From the NCBI GenBank assembly GCA_041751935.1, contig JBGSIA010000080.1:62001-126000 (forward strand): a DNA stretch of 64,000 bases, written 5' to 3'. Source of the stretch: JBBSJZ01 sp041751935 (lineage in GTDB: Bacteria > Planctomycetota > Planctomycetia > Pirellulales > Pirellulaceae). How positions within the stretch are numbered: position 1 is the first letter of the stretch; each line of letters opens with the position of its first letter. Positions 8,530 to 17,800 of the stretch are shown piece by piece. The translations under genes and the position numbers were made by a program. The notes below the pieces were generated by a model, which was not told the origin of the DNA, made no database searches, and saw only the letters and a list, made by a program, of their open reading frames with translations.

Positions 8530-10317
8530 ATGTCCCTGATTGTTCAAAAGTTTGGTGGTTCAAGTGTTGCTGACGTGGACAAGATTCGCGCGGCCGCCCG
8601 CAAAGCGATCCGTGCCCAACGTCAGGGGCATCGTGTCGTCGTTGTCGTTAGTGCGATGGGCGAACAAACGGACGTGCTCTTGGATTTAGCCGGAAAGATC
8701 TCTGAAAATCCACCGGCTCGCGAGATGGATATGCTGCTCAGTACGGGCGAGCAAGTGAGCGTCTCACTCGTGGCGATGGCGATTCATGAACTGGGGGCCA
8801 AAGCGATCAGTCTGACTGGAGGCCAAATCGGAATCAAAACCGACAGCAGTTACAGTAAAGCAAGAATTCAATCGATTTCCACTGAGCGCATCGAGCGGCT
8901 GTTGGATCAAGGAAACATCGTGATTGCCGCGGGATTTCAAGGCATCGACGATGACTTGAACATCACAACGCTCGGTCGTGGCGGCAGTGACACCACAGCC
9001 GTAGCGCTGGCCGCCGTACTGGGTGCCGACGCGTGCGAGATCTACACCGATGTCGATGGCGTATACACCACGGACCCTCGCATATTGCCCGAAGCACGCC
9101 GAGCTCATGTGATCAGCTATGATGAGATGCTTGAACTAGCCAGCCTCGGCGCCGGTGTGATGCACAATCGCTCGATCGAATTTGCTAAAAAGTTCGGAGT
9201 GCCGATTCATGTTCGCAGTAGCTTCTCGGATACGGATGGAACGATGATCGTCGCGGAACCGGAGTCGCAAACGACGGCGGTGTGCGGCGCGGCGATGACC
9301 CGTGACGAAGCACGCGTAACTGTCCTCGGCGTACCGGATGTTCCCGGAAAGAGTCTGCAGATTTTCTCGGTGATTGCAGAGAGAAAAATCGCAGTCGATA
9401 TGGTGGTGCAGAATGTTGGCAGTAAAGGACGAGCCGACGTCTCATTCACTGTCCCGCGCGGTGAACTCAATGCAACGCTATCGGCCGTCCAAGGTGTACT
9501 CGAAGACGTCGGTGCCGATGGCCTGACACATGACGACCAAGTCAGTAAAGTTTCGGTGGTTGGTACGGGGATGGCTCAGCAAACAGGTGTTGCTTCGAAG
9601 ATGTTTCGCGCGCTCGCTGATGCGGGAGTCAACATCCAAATGATCACGACGAGTGAAATCAAGATTTCTGCGTTGGTGCCTCGTCATCAAGCTAACGATG
9701 CCCTGCGCGCGGTGCATCAAGCATTCGCATTGCATGTGGCACCGGCGGATGCCAAATCCTGGTCCCAGATCAAGGCAGCTCGCAAGTCGGGTGCCGATGT
9801 CGACGCATTGGTCAGCCGATTGCGAGACGATGCACTGGAGGCACTTACGCTTACCGGAATCTCGGTAGTGGAGAACCAAGCTCGCGTAACGCTGTACGGC
9901 GTCCCGGACAAGCCGGGTATTGCTGCAGATATGTTTGAAACGATTGGCAAAGCCGGAATTTTTGTCGACATGATCGTTCAAGGCTATGATGGTGAAGATG
10001 GATCGACAAGCGTAAGTTTTACCGTCAACGAGTCCGAACTGCCCAGATCGCTGGACGTCGCCAAAGAGATTTGCCGCAAGCACGCAATGCGTGATGTCCA
10101 AGGTGGCGGTTCAATTGCCAAGGTGACCGTCAGCGGCATCGGGCTGCGCAGCCACACTCAGGTCGCGACGTTGCTGTTCGAAAGTCTGTCTGCCGCCCAG
10201 ATCAACGTCGAGATGATCAGTACAAGTGAATTGCAAGTGAACGCAGTAATCGATGCGAAAAATAGTGATGCGGCTCTAGCGGGCCTGAAAAATGCGTTCG
10301 CCAAGGCGCTCGCTTAA
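8530..10317 (+). CDS. lysC: Aspartate kinase with four ACT domains
   Basis: This enzyme phosphorylates aspartate, the first step toward lysine, threonine and methionine. The N-terminal amino-acid kinase domain shows Lys-Phe-Gly-Gly-Ser-Ser near residue 7, Gly-Arg-Gly-Gly-Ser-Asp-Thr-Thr near 155 and Asp-Val-Asp-Gly-Val-Tyr-Thr-Thr-Asp-Pro near 175. Four ACT domains follow, starting at about residues 260, 339, 451 and 530; two (260 and 451) share the Val-Pro-Asp-x-Pro-Gly turn. The product is 595 residues, whereas monofunctional enzymes usually have about 400-450 residues and two ACT domains; a four-ACT form is known in Synechocystis. The ATG at 8530 is chosen because upstream in-frame sequence is only the translated heptamer repeat. 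No strong Shine-Dalgarno sequence is visible. Confidence 0.93.
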   Translation: MSLIVQKFGGSSVADVDKIRAAARKAIRAQRQGHRVVVVVSAMGEQTDVLLDLAGKISENPPAREMDMLLSTGEQVSVSLVAMAIHELGAKAISLTGGQIGIKTDSSYSKARIQSISTERIERLLDQGNIVIAAGFQGIDDDLNITTLGRGGSDTTAVALAAVLGADACEIYTDVDGVYTTDPRILPEARRAHVISYDEMLELASLGAGVMHNRSIEFAKKFGVPIHVRSSFSDTDGTMIVAEPESQTTAVCGAAMTRDEARVTVLGVPDVPGKSLQIFSVIAERKIAVDMVVQNVGSKGRADVSFTVPRGELNATLSAVQGVLEDVGADGLTHDDQVSKVSVVGTGMAQQTGVASKMFRALADAGVNIQMITTSEIKISALVPRHQANDALRAVHQAFALHVAPADAKSWSQIKAARKSGADVDALVSRLRDDALEALTLTGISVVENQARVTLYGVPDKPGIAADMFETIGKAGIFVDMIVQGYDGEDGSTSVSFTVNESELPRSLDVAKEICRKHAMRDVQGGGSIAKVTVSGIGLRSHTQVATLLFESLSAAQINVEMISTSELQVNAVIDAKNSDAALAGLKNAFAKALA

Positions 10318-10685
10318 AAACGAAAACAATTTTCGAACTGGGATGAAGCATCGAAATCGCCTTTGAACCTGCCTGATTCGCAAGAAAGATGTGACAATTA
10401 CCCACTGCGACCACTTGTCAGTCGTGATGCCGCAAAACGGCACACGGATTTTTTATCATTGCTCTTGACCCCGTGTTTCCCGATTTGCACAATCGCGGGT
10501 CGCTCGTGGCGAATGGATCAATCTCGAAAGCGGAGTGGTCACTTTCTCGAAAAGTACTGCTGCCAGAGAGAAAAATCGGATACGCTGCAAGGATGTGCGT
10601 AAAAATCGAAATTTGCCTGTGCCCAAGCCATTTGTGCTCAGGTTGACCGATTTGTGTTGCGGTTTCTCTCAAAGGGAGTTGTCGT
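10318..10685. other. Intergenic leader before dnaG, with a weak hairpin
   Basis: No gene is supported in these 368 bases. A five-base-pair hairpin (TGCCG-CAAAA-CGGCA, 10428-10442) is followed six bases later by six Ts (10449-10454). It could end the lysC transcript, but the stem is short and the T-run is not adjacent, so this is weak. The rest presumably holds the dnaG promoter. Confidence 0.4.
10672..10678 (+). promoter_or_regulatory. Ribosome binding site that fixes the dnaG TTG start
   Basis: AAGGGAG ends seven bases before TTG at 10686 and 19 bases before the ATG at 10698. The spacing favours the TTG as the true start. Confidence 0.65.
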
Positions 10686-12683
10686 TTGTCCCTATCCATG
10701 GACTTCGACTTGAAAGAGCGAGTGCGGTCTGCGATCGACATTGTTGATGTCGTTGGCAGTCAGCTGGAGCTGCGCCCCCAGGGTCGCAATTTTGTTGCTC
10801 GTTGCCCGTGGCATAACGATCGTCGCCCCTCGATGACGATCAATCAAGAACGACAAACTTGGAAGTGCTGGGTTTGTGACATCGGCGGCGATATTTTCAA
10901 TTTCGTGATGCAGCGAGACGGGATCGATTTTCCCGCCGCACTACGTCAACTCGCCGAGCAAGCCGGCATTCCGATCGACGAAATTCGTCGCGGCAAAGTA
11001 GCCAAACTGGGAAGCCCGCAAGACAAAGCGACCCTGCTTGAAGCCTTGCGGATCGTTGCCGACGCTTACCAGGAAGAACTCGCCAACGGCACAACCGACG
11101 ATTGCCGCATTGCACGCGAATATCTCGCAGAGCGAGGTATCAACGAAGAGAACCGTGATCGATTCCAAATTGGATTCTCCCCGGAAAGCTGGAGCTATGC
11201 CGTTGAATTACTGAAAAAAAATTCAATCAGTGCTGAAGTGGCCGAAGCGGCCGGGTTGACGATCAACAAGCAAACCGGCCGGGGTGCTTATGACCGCTTC
11301 CGTGGTCGCCTAATGTTTCCGATCCACGACCTTCAAAGTCGAGTGATTTCTCTTGGCGGGCGAGTGATCCCCAAGATTGCGGTCAGAAGCAGTGACGATT
11401 CTTCTGCCGGTGCAAAATACATCAACGGCCCCGAAACGCTCGTCTTTCGCAAATCACACCAGTTGTACGGGTTGCAACTGGCGCGAGAGGCTATCCGTCG
11501 ATCGGGCGAAGTGTTGGTGATGGAAGGTTACACAGATGTGGTCGCGGCGAGACAAGCCGGAGTCGAACCTGTCGTCGCGGTTCTGGGCACTGCCTTGGGT
11601 GACGAGCACATCCAGATTTTGAAACGTTTTGCTCAGCGAGTCGTCTTAGTGCTCGACGGTGACGAAGCGGGGCAGAGACGAGCGGACGAGGTGCTTGAAC
11701 TGTTCGTGCGCGCCGATGTTGATCTGAGAATTCTCACACTGCCAAATAACAACGATCCTGCAGATTATTTGCAGGAACATGGGCTCGTTGCGTTCAACCG
11801 CTTGGTAGCTGAAGCGCCCGATGCACTGGACCACAAATTCCAAGGGCTGACCGCTGGCATCGACATGACTCGCGATACGCATCGGGTAACGACCGCTATC
11901 GATACGATGCTCGGGTTACTCGCCAAATCGCCTCGCAGTGATGGACTTCGCATCGACCAATTGATCGTGCGTTTAGCGAGAACCTTTGGAATCGCGGTGG
12001 ATCGTTTGCAAGAGCGACTGGAGTCGCTAAGAAAAAAATCAAACACTCGATTCACAAGTCGACGAACGGTCGTTGCGGACGAGCGCGGTGCAGTCGCGTT
12101 GGTTCGATCGTTTGATCCGAACGATGCTTTTCTGCAATCGGTGGAATTGGATAATTCAGGCCGCTATGAAGGCGAACCTCATCCCGGAAATGCAGGACGC
12201 CAGCCGCGGCCCACAATGCTTGCAAAACTCCCTCCGATCACGGGGTTGGATCGCGAGTTGTTTGAAACTTTGATTGAATCTCCAGAGGTCGCTGGTTTAG
12301 CGGTCGAATCGATCGATCCTGAATGGCTCAGTAGTGTGACAGCGAAAATGTTGTTGTCAGCGTATCAAGATTTGGACTTGGCCGGTCGCGAACTTGATAT
12401 CAACTCGTTATTGTTGGCCGTCGAGAACGAATCGCTAAAGAACACGATCGTTACGTTACAGGAACGTGTTGCCGCTCGTGAAGGAAAAATTGCAGTGGCT
12501 GCACAAGAACGATATGCGGCGGTTTTGACCCGCTATCGTGAATGTGAATGGTCGGTTGAAACGACGCGACAGATTGCCCGACTCGAGTCCACGACGATGG
12601 CGGAGGACGAAGAGTTGGCGCTGTTAAAGGAACTGTTCGAAACACAACGAACGCGCCAAGGCACCAAGACGCCGCAAGCGTGA
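10686..12683 (+). CDS. dnaG: DNA primase
   Basis: DnaG makes RNA primers for chromosome replication and acts with the replicative helicase. The 665-residue product has the CHC2 zinc ribbon: Cys40, His43, Cys61 and Cys64, with the Trp-x-Cys-Trp-x-Cys pattern. The catalytic core follows, and the TOPRIM domain shows Glu-Gly-Tyr-Thr-Asp near residue 280 and Asp-Gly-Asp-Glu-Ala-Gly near 324, the metal-binding acidic residues. The C-terminal part is the variable helicase-binding region and has a normal length. TTG at 10686 is chosen because of a well-spaced Shine-Dalgarno sequence; ATG at 10698 is the alternative. rpoD follows 213 bases later, the same order as in the classical macromolecular-synthesis operon, though without rpsU. 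Confidence 0.95.
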   Translation: MSLSMDFDLKERVRSAIDIVDVVGSQLELRPQGRNFVARCPWHNDRRPSMTINQERQTWKCWVCDIGGDIFNFVMQRDGIDFPAALRQLAEQAGIPIDEIRRGKVAKLGSPQDKATLLEALRIVADAYQEELANGTTDDCRIAREYLAERGINEENRDRFQIGFSPESWSYAVELLKKNSISAEVAEAAGLTINKQTGRGAYDRFRGRLMFPIHDLQSRVISLGGRVIPKIAVRSSDDSSAGAKYINGPETLVFRKSHQLYGLQLAREAIRRSGEVLVMEGYTDVVAARQAGVEPVVAVLGTALGDEHIQILKRFAQRVVLVLDGDEAGQRRADEVLELFVRADVDLRILTLPNNNDPADYLQEHGLVAFNRLVAEAPDALDHKFQGLTAGIDMTRDTHRVTTAIDTMLGLLAKSPRSDGLRIDQLIVRLARTFGIAVDRLQERLESLRKKSNTRFTSRRTVVADERGAVALVRSFDPNDAFLQSVELDNSGRYEGEPHPGNAGRQPRPTMLAKLPPITGLDRELFETLIESPEVAGLAVESIDPEWLSSVTAKMLLSAYQDLDLAGRELDINSLLLAVENESLKNTIVTLQERVAAREGKIAVAAQERYAAVLTRYRECEWSVETTRQIARLESTTMAEDEELALLKELFETQRTRQGTKTPQA

Positions 12684-12688
12684 TTTGC

Positions 12689-12710
12689 CGCTCTTAGAAA
12701 TCTAAGAGCG
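12689..12710 (+). terminator. Perfect ten-base-pair hairpin just after dnaG
   Basis: CGCTCTTAGA and TCTAAGAGCG flank a two-base AA centre, five bases after the dnaG stop. The palindrome is perfect, but no T-run follows on either strand. It could be a transcript end, an RNA-processing site between dnaG and rpoD, or a protein-binding palindrome. Confidence 0.4.
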
Positions 12711-12896
12711 AAAAGGAAGCTTCATTTATTTTGCCCCCAACCCAGGAGACCATTCCAGGCTCGATTTAGCAGTTTGGCATTGGCGCCCGCAAGCGCAATT
12801 GCCCGAATCGAAACTTAACGGACTTTACCCCCGATCCCCCTGACCCTGGCTCGTCATTGACGACGCGCCGCAATCGAATCGACATGAGGTTTTATA

Positions 12897-14591
12897 ATGC
12901 AATTGATGGATCAAGATCTCTCGCAACTGATCGCTCGTGGCAGCAAGAATGGATTCCTGACCTACGACGAAGTCAACGCGTATCTGCCCGATGAGGATGT
13001 GAATCCCGAGAAGCTCGATCAACTGATGATTGCGATCGAACGTCGCGGCATCCAGTTGATCGAATCCTCCGAAAAGAAAGCTGTCCAAGCGGTGAAGCGA
13101 AGCAGCGAGCCGAACGTTCGCGAATTGCGACCGTGTGCTGAAAACGAAGGCGGCGATGCTTTTGACGACAACGACGACGACGCGCCGCTGATCCCCACAA
13201 GCGATTTACCCAAAGCCAGCGACGATCCCATTCGCATGTATCTGAGCCAGATGGCGGAAATTCCGTTGCTGACTCGCGAAGAAGAAATCTCGTTGGCCAA
13301 GAAGATCGAGATCACGCGTCGCCAGTATCGCCGCACGTTGCTGGAAAGCGACTTCGCATTGCGCTCGACCGTCGACACGCTGCAACGGGTTCATTCCGGA
13401 GAACTGCCCTTCGACCGCACGATCAAGGTCTCGCTCACCGAGCGATTGACCAAAGAGCAAATTAGCGCTCGCATGCCACACAACCTGCGGACCCTGTCGA
13501 TTCTTGTCGAGCAAAACAAAGACGACTTTGACATGCTCGTCCGTCGCAGTACATCGCCACGCTTGAAGGCAGAAGTGCGTCGCCGTTTCATTCGTCGTCG
13601 ACGTAAAGCGTTGCAATTGGTCGAGGAACTATCACTACGCAGCCGCCGCGTCACTCCGCTACTGAAACAACTCGAGGACATCTCCGGACGCATGACCTAC
13701 ATTCGCAAACGCCTGGGCGAACTTGGGCATGATGCGATGAGTCGCGATGAAGCCGCGGACTTGCGACAGGAACTACGAGAACTAATGCTCGTGACCCAGG
13801 AGAGCCCGACCAGTTTGCACAACCGCATGGTGAAAGTGCGTAAGTACTTCGACGAGTACGAAGCCACCAAGCGTCAACTCAGCAGTGGCAACTTGCGACT
13901 GGTGGTTTCCATTGCCAAGAAATATCGAAACCGTGGCCTATCATTCTTGGATCTGATCCAGGAGGGCAATACCGGACTGATGCGCGCCGTCGACAAATAC
14001 GAGTATCGTCGTGGATTCAAGTTCAGCACCTATGCGACGTGGTGGATTCGCCAAGCTATCACGCGAGCCATTGCGGACCAAGCGCGGACGATTCGCATTC
14101 CTGTCCACATGATCGACGTGCTCAGCAAGTTGCGCCAGGCACAAAAACGACTGACCCAGGAACTTCGCCGCGAGCCCACTTATGAAGAGATTGCTGAATC
14201 GACGGAAGTGCCCATTGAGGAAGTCCGCCGCGTAATGGACATCGGTCGGCATCCGGTCAGTCTGGATCGCCCAGTCGGCGAGGGTGAGGACAGCAGTTTC
14301 GGTGAATTCATCGAGGACAACAGCAATGACAACCCGGTTCGCACCGCTGCCAGTAGCATGCTTCGGGGAAAAATTGACGAATTGCTCAAGACGCTGACTT
14401 TCCGCGAGCGGGAAATCATTCGCTTGCGCTACGGCCTAGTGGATGGCTACAGCTACACGCTCGAGGAGTGCGGCAGGATCTTCAAGGTCACGCGGGAGCG
14501 GGTCCGCCAAATCGAGGCCAAGGCGGTTGCCAAGCTGCAAAGCCCCTCACGAAGCGACCGTTTGGCCGCCTTCGTCAAGACGGCGGCTTGA
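12897..14591 (+). CDS. rpoD: Primary RNA polymerase sigma factor (RpoD/SigA)
   Basis: The 564-residue protein is a sigma-70 group 1 factor and directs RNA polymerase to housekeeping promoters. Region 1.2 is Asp-Pro-Ile-Arg-Met-Tyr-Leu-Ser-Gln-Met near residue 109. Regions 2.1-2.4 run from Asn-Leu-Arg-Leu-Val-Val-Ser-Ile-Ala near 331 to Tyr-Ala-Thr-Trp-Trp-Ile-Arg-Gln-Ala-Ile near 380, which contacts the -10 element. Region 4.2 has Val-Thr-Arg-Glu-Arg-Val-Arg-Gln-Ile-Glu near 530, the -35 helix. The N terminus contains a region 1.1-like segment and an acidic Asp-rich linker near residue 90. About 200 residues separate regions 1.2 and 2, with many Arg, which is the usual non-conserved insert. 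GAGG precedes the ATG at a good distance. Confidence 0.95.
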   Translation: MQLMDQDLSQLIARGSKNGFLTYDEVNAYLPDEDVNPEKLDQLMIAIERRGIQLIESSEKKAVQAVKRSSEPNVRELRPCAENEGGDAFDDNDDDAPLIPTSDLPKASDDPIRMYLSQMAEIPLLTREEEISLAKKIEITRRQYRRTLLESDFALRSTVDTLQRVHSGELPFDRTIKVSLTERLTKEQISARMPHNLRTLSILVEQNKDDFDMLVRRSTSPRLKAEVRRRFIRRRRKALQLVEELSLRSRRVTPLLKQLEDISGRMTYIRKRLGELGHDAMSRDEAADLRQELRELMLVTQESPTSLHNRMVKVRKYFDEYEATKRQLSSGNLRLVVSIAKKYRNRGLSFLDLIQEGNTGLMRAVDKYEYRRGFKFSTYATWWIRQAITRAIADQARTIRIPVHMIDVLSKLRQAQKRLTQELRREPTYEEIAESTEVPIEEVRRVMDIGRHPVSLDRPVGEGEDSSFGEFIEDNSNDNPVRTAASSMLRGKIDELLKTLTFREREIIRLRYGLVDGYSYTLEECGRIFKVTRERVRQIEAKAVAKLQSPSRSDRLAAFVKTAA

Positions 14592-14692
14592 CGCTTGCTC
14601 GTTATCGGTCGATGTTGGACACTGTGGATGCCTGCTTTTGGGGCGTCCGCGGTGAACTTGTCCCGCATCTCTCCCACCGGTAACGAGCGTCC

Positions 14693-15427
14693 ATGTCGCG
14701 CGACACTTCGATTGAATTCAGCACTGAATTGCTTCGTAAACTGCATCGCATCCACCGCCAGCGAGCCGACTTACAGAGCCGATTGGAACGCGGCCCGAGA
14801 CAGATCAAGGCTGGCGAAGCATTGATTGCGAAAGCTGCGGCCGAGGTAACGACCGTCAAGGAGCAGATCAAGAAAAACAAGATGACTGCGGATGAAAAAC
14901 AGTTGACGCTTAAAGGTCGAGAAAATCGAGTCGCTGAACTCAATGGAAAGTTGAATGTCGCGGCAAGTAATAAAGAATTTTCGCTGATTAAGGATCAAAT
15001 TGCCGCAGACGAGAAGGCCAACGAAGTACTGGCGGACGAGATTTTCGAGACACTTGAGAAGATTGATGCCCTGAACGAACAACTCAAGGCAGCGCAACAG
15101 GAACTCGAGCAGCAGGAGGCCGAGCACAAAAATCGAGTCGCCGAAGTTACAGAGAAACACGTGTCTCTGTTGTCCGAGCAACAGCGAGTTGAACAGGAGT
15201 TGCTTGCCAGTGAAGCGGAGATCCCTACGGCAGTGCGAGCTGACTACAAACGGATAGTGGACGCCAAGGGCGAGGAAGGTTTGGCGCCCGTCGATGGTGA
15301 GTCATGTGGCGGCTGCAATCAAACGCTGACCACGCAAATGCGGGATCGATTGCAGCTATCGCATTTGGTTCGCTGCCCGAGCTGTAACGCATTTTTGTAT
15401 TTGCCCGAAGATCTCCGCTCGAAGTGA
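14693..15427 (+). CDS. Coiled-coil protein with C4 zinc ribbon (COG1579/CT398 type)
   Basis: The 244-residue protein is mainly a long charged coiled coil (about residues 10-185, rich in Glu, Lys, Gln and Ala). It ends in a zinc ribbon with Cys205, Cys208, Cys228 and Cys231, in two Cys-x2-Cys knuckles. This architecture matches the COG1579 family typified by chlamydial CT398, which has been reported to contact sigma-54 or export components; its general function is poorly known. It follows rpoD by 101 bases on the same strand and precedes coaE, so co-transcription with the sigma factor is likely. No signal peptide is present, so the protein is cytoplasmic. Confidence 0.85.
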   Translation: MSRDTSIEFSTELLRKLHRIHRQRADLQSRLERGPRQIKAGEALIAKAAAEVTTVKEQIKKNKMTADEKQLTLKGRENRVAELNGKLNVAASNKEFSLIKDQIAADEKANEVLADEIFETLEKIDALNEQLKAAQQELEQQEAEHKNRVAEVTEKHVSLLSEQQRVEQELLASEAEIPTAVRADYKRIVDAKGEEGLAPVDGESCGGCNQTLTTQMRDRLQLSHLVRCPSCNAFLYLPEDLRSK

Positions 15428-15548
15428 CGTGGTTTTGGGAAAATGCAGGAAAAAATAGACATTTTTCAGTGGTCAACGGACCGCCCTTAAGAAGCGTCGG
15501 TTCTAGCGAAACCCAACTCCGGATGACCAGCGTTTTTAGTTACGACTT

Positions 15549-16229
15549 ATGATTACCATCGGCATCGTCGGCTCACCCGCGGGCGGCAAATCTATCGTTG
15601 CCTCGATCCTAGCGGAGTTGGGCGGAACCTGGATCAATGCGGACCTCATCGCCCGTGATGTGCTCCAGTTGCCTGAAGTGCAAGCGGAATTGGTCGAACA
15701 TTTCGGGCGGGTGATCACCTCGCAAGGTGGCGAAATCGACCGCGGCAAATTGGCCGATCAAGTATTCGGGGATGACGACACGAGTCGGGCCGCGCTAAAA
15801 TATCTGGAGTCGGTGATTCATCCGCGAACGCGGGAAATCATTGCCTCGCAACTAACAGGCGAGTTGAAGAACGACTCCGCCTGCGGCTTCGTAATACTGG
15901 ACATCCCACTGCTGTTCGAAGCGAAATGGGACGTTTGGTGCGACGAGATCATTTGCATCGACGCCCCTGAATTTGTTCGCCAACAGAGAGCCGATGCTCG
16001 CGGTTGGAACACAAGTGAATTAGGTCGTCGCGAGAAAGTCCAACTTCCGATTGCCGAAAAGCGACGGCTGAGTACGTTCGTTGTTGACAACGACGGTAAC
16101 CTGGAACAATTAAAAACATGTGTGACCGATTGGTTGTCAACCTTGCAAAAACTCCTCCCCCAAACCACCCTCATGCAAACGACTCGCCTTAGCGAGCCTG
16201 ATTCCCACACCACCCCACCCCACTGCTAA
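15549..16229 (+). CDS. coaE: Dephospho-CoA kinase
   Basis: CoaE phosphorylates the ribose 3'-hydroxyl of dephospho-CoA, the last step in coenzyme A synthesis. The 226-residue protein has a Walker A loop at residues 8-15 (Gly-Ser-Pro-Ala-Gly-Gly-Lys-Ser), the Asp-Ala-Asp-like Asn-Ala-Asp-Leu-Ile-Ala-Arg segment near residue 30, a His-Pro-Arg-Thr-Arg motif near 95 and an Asp-Ile-Pro-Leu-Leu-Phe-Glu motif near 120. All are hallmarks of the family. The last 20 or so residues are rich in Thr, Pro and His and extend past the usual end. It lies between the zinc-ribbon gene and rho, with a 59-base gap to rho. Confidence 0.92.
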   Translation: MITIGIVGSPAGGKSIVASILAELGGTWINADLIARDVLQLPEVQAELVEHFGRVITSQGGEIDRGKLADQVFGDDDTSRAALKYLESVIHPRTREIIASQLTGELKNDSACGFVILDIPLLFEAKWDVWCDEIICIDAPEFVRQQRADARGWNTSELGRREKVQLPIAEKRRLSTFVVDNDGNLEQLKTCVTDWLSTLQKLLPQTTLMQTTRLSEPDSHTTPPHC

Positions 16230-16288
16230 TCTCGTCCTTCCAATCTTCTTTTTCTTTTCGAACGCCGCGTCAACGGCGAGCTACCATT

Positions 16289-17800
16289 ATGCAACCGAAC
16301 CGGCCTTTCCGAGCGCGGGACAATAACGGTCCCAATCGCACAAACGGTCCTCGCGAATACCGCGACTACCGTCAAAATCAAAACCGCCAACGGCATCCTG
16401 ACAAAGAGGTCGATGAGCGAATTCGCGAACTCGATGCCGAGCGTGATCCGCTGTCGTTACCCGAAGAGATCGTCAGCGAAGCGAACAAGGCTGGCCAGCG
16501 CGTGGGTATCCCCAGTGGCCATGTCGATGGTCCACAGCTCAATATCGCCCAGCTCCAGCAAACATCGCTTGAGGAACTGACCCAGCTCGCCACCGCTGAA
16601 GGTATCGACGAGATCGCGGGTCTGTCCAAGCAAGAACTGATCTTCCGTATCCTGAAGGCACGGATGCGTGCTAACGGCTTGATGTATGGCGAAGGAACTC
16701 TTGAAATACTGCCGGACGGCTTCGGATTTTTGCGTAGTGCCGAGTATCACTACCTGTCCTGTCCCGACGACATTTATGTTTCGCCGAGTCAAATTCGTCG
16801 GTTCGGTTTATTGACAGGAAGCCATGTGGCTGGCCAAATTCGCCCGCCCAAAGAAAACGAACGTTACTTTGCCTTGTTACGCATCGAGGCCATCAATCGC
16901 CACGATCCGATGCAACGACAACAACAAGTGCCGTTTGATGAACTGACTCCACTGCACCCGGATAAGCGGATCATGATGGAGCATCGCCACGATGAGTTGA
17001 GTACTCGAGTGGTGGACATGCTGACGCCGATCGGCTTCGGTCAACGCGGTTTGATTGTCAGTCCACCACGGGCTGGCAAGACGATCCTGATGCAGCAACT
17101 CGCTCGCGCAGTTCTCACCAACTATCCGGAAAGTTACGTCTTTGTCTTGCTCATCGACGAACGGCCCGAGGAAGTCACCGACATGGAGCGTGAGGTCCGT
17201 TCGCCACAGTGCGAAGTGATCAGCAGTACGTTCGACGAGCCGGCCCAGCGACATATACAGGTCGCACAGATGGTTATCGAAAAGGCAAAGCGGATGGTGG
17301 AGTCGGGTGTCGATGTCGTAATCTTCCTCGACTCGATCACGCGGCTTGCACGTGCTCACAATAGCGATGGCGAAACGACCGGTAAGCTACTTTCTGGGGG
17401 CATCGATGCCGGAGCGCTGCAGAAACCGAAAGCACTCTTCGGCTCCGCACGTAAGGTCGAGGAAGGTGGCTCGTTGACGATCCTGGCTACAGCTTTGGTC
17501 GAAACAGGAAGCCGCATGGACGATGTGATCTTTGAAGAATTCAAGGGCACCGGCAATCTAGAAATTGTCTTGGACCGAAATCTCGTCGATCGACGAATTT
17601 GGCCAGCGATCGATATTTCACGAAGCGGTACGCGTCGTGAAGAGATGCTGATGGATCCGGAAGAGCATCGACGCACCTCTTACCTGCGTCGATCTTTAAG
17701 CGAATTGTCTCCCGTCGAAGCCATGGAAACGTTGGTGAAACAGCTTCGTAAGACACAGAACAACGTCGAATTTTTGATGAGCTTAAAAGATGTTGACTGA
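16289..17800 (+). CDS. rho: Transcription termination factor Rho with a disordered N-terminal extension
   Basis: Rho is a hexameric RNA helicase that ends transcription at unstructured C-rich RNA. The 503-residue protein has about 85 extra N-terminal residues rich in Asn, Arg, Gln, Asp and Pro before the Rho N domain (Leu-Ser-Lys-Gln-Glu-Leu-Ile-Phe near residue 118). The RNA-binding cold-shock-like fold shows Asp-Gly-Phe-Gly-Phe-Leu-Arg near 143. Walker A is Pro-Pro-Arg-Ala-Gly-Lys-Thr near 260, and Walker B is Val-Ile-Phe-Leu-Asp-Ser-Ile-Thr-Arg near 345. All motor motifs are intact. Its stop codon lies inside the start of ribH, so the two are probably translationally coupled. Confidence 0.95.
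   Translation: MQPNRPFRARDNNGPNRTNGPREYRDYRQNQNRQRHPDKEVDERIRELDAERDPLSLPEEIVSEANKAGQRVGIPSGHVDGPQLNIAQLQQTSLEELTQLATAEGIDEIAGLSKQELIFRILKARMRANGLMYGEGTLEILPDGFGFLRSAEYHYLSCPDDIYVSPSQIRRFGLLTGSHVAGQIRPPKENERYFALLRIEAINRHDPMQRQQQVPFDELTPLHPDKRIMMEHRHDELSTRVVDMLTPIGFGQRGLIVSPPRAGKTILMQQLARAVLTNYPESYVFVLLIDERPEEVTDMEREVRSPQCEVISSTFDEPAQRHIQVAQMVIEKAKRMVESGVDVVIFLDSITRLARAHNSDGETTGKLLSGGIDAGALQKPKALFGSARKVEEGGSLTILATALVETGSRMDDVIFEEFKGTGNLEIVLDRNLVDRRIWPAIDISRSGTRREEMLMDPEEHRRTSYLRRSLSELSPVEAMETLVKQLRKTQNNVEFLMSLKDVD

Noticed and set aside
15450..15470. GAAAAA...TTTTTC inverted repeat as terminator of the zinc-ribbon gene
   Set aside because: The stem is made only of A-T pairs with no GC part, so it would be unstable.
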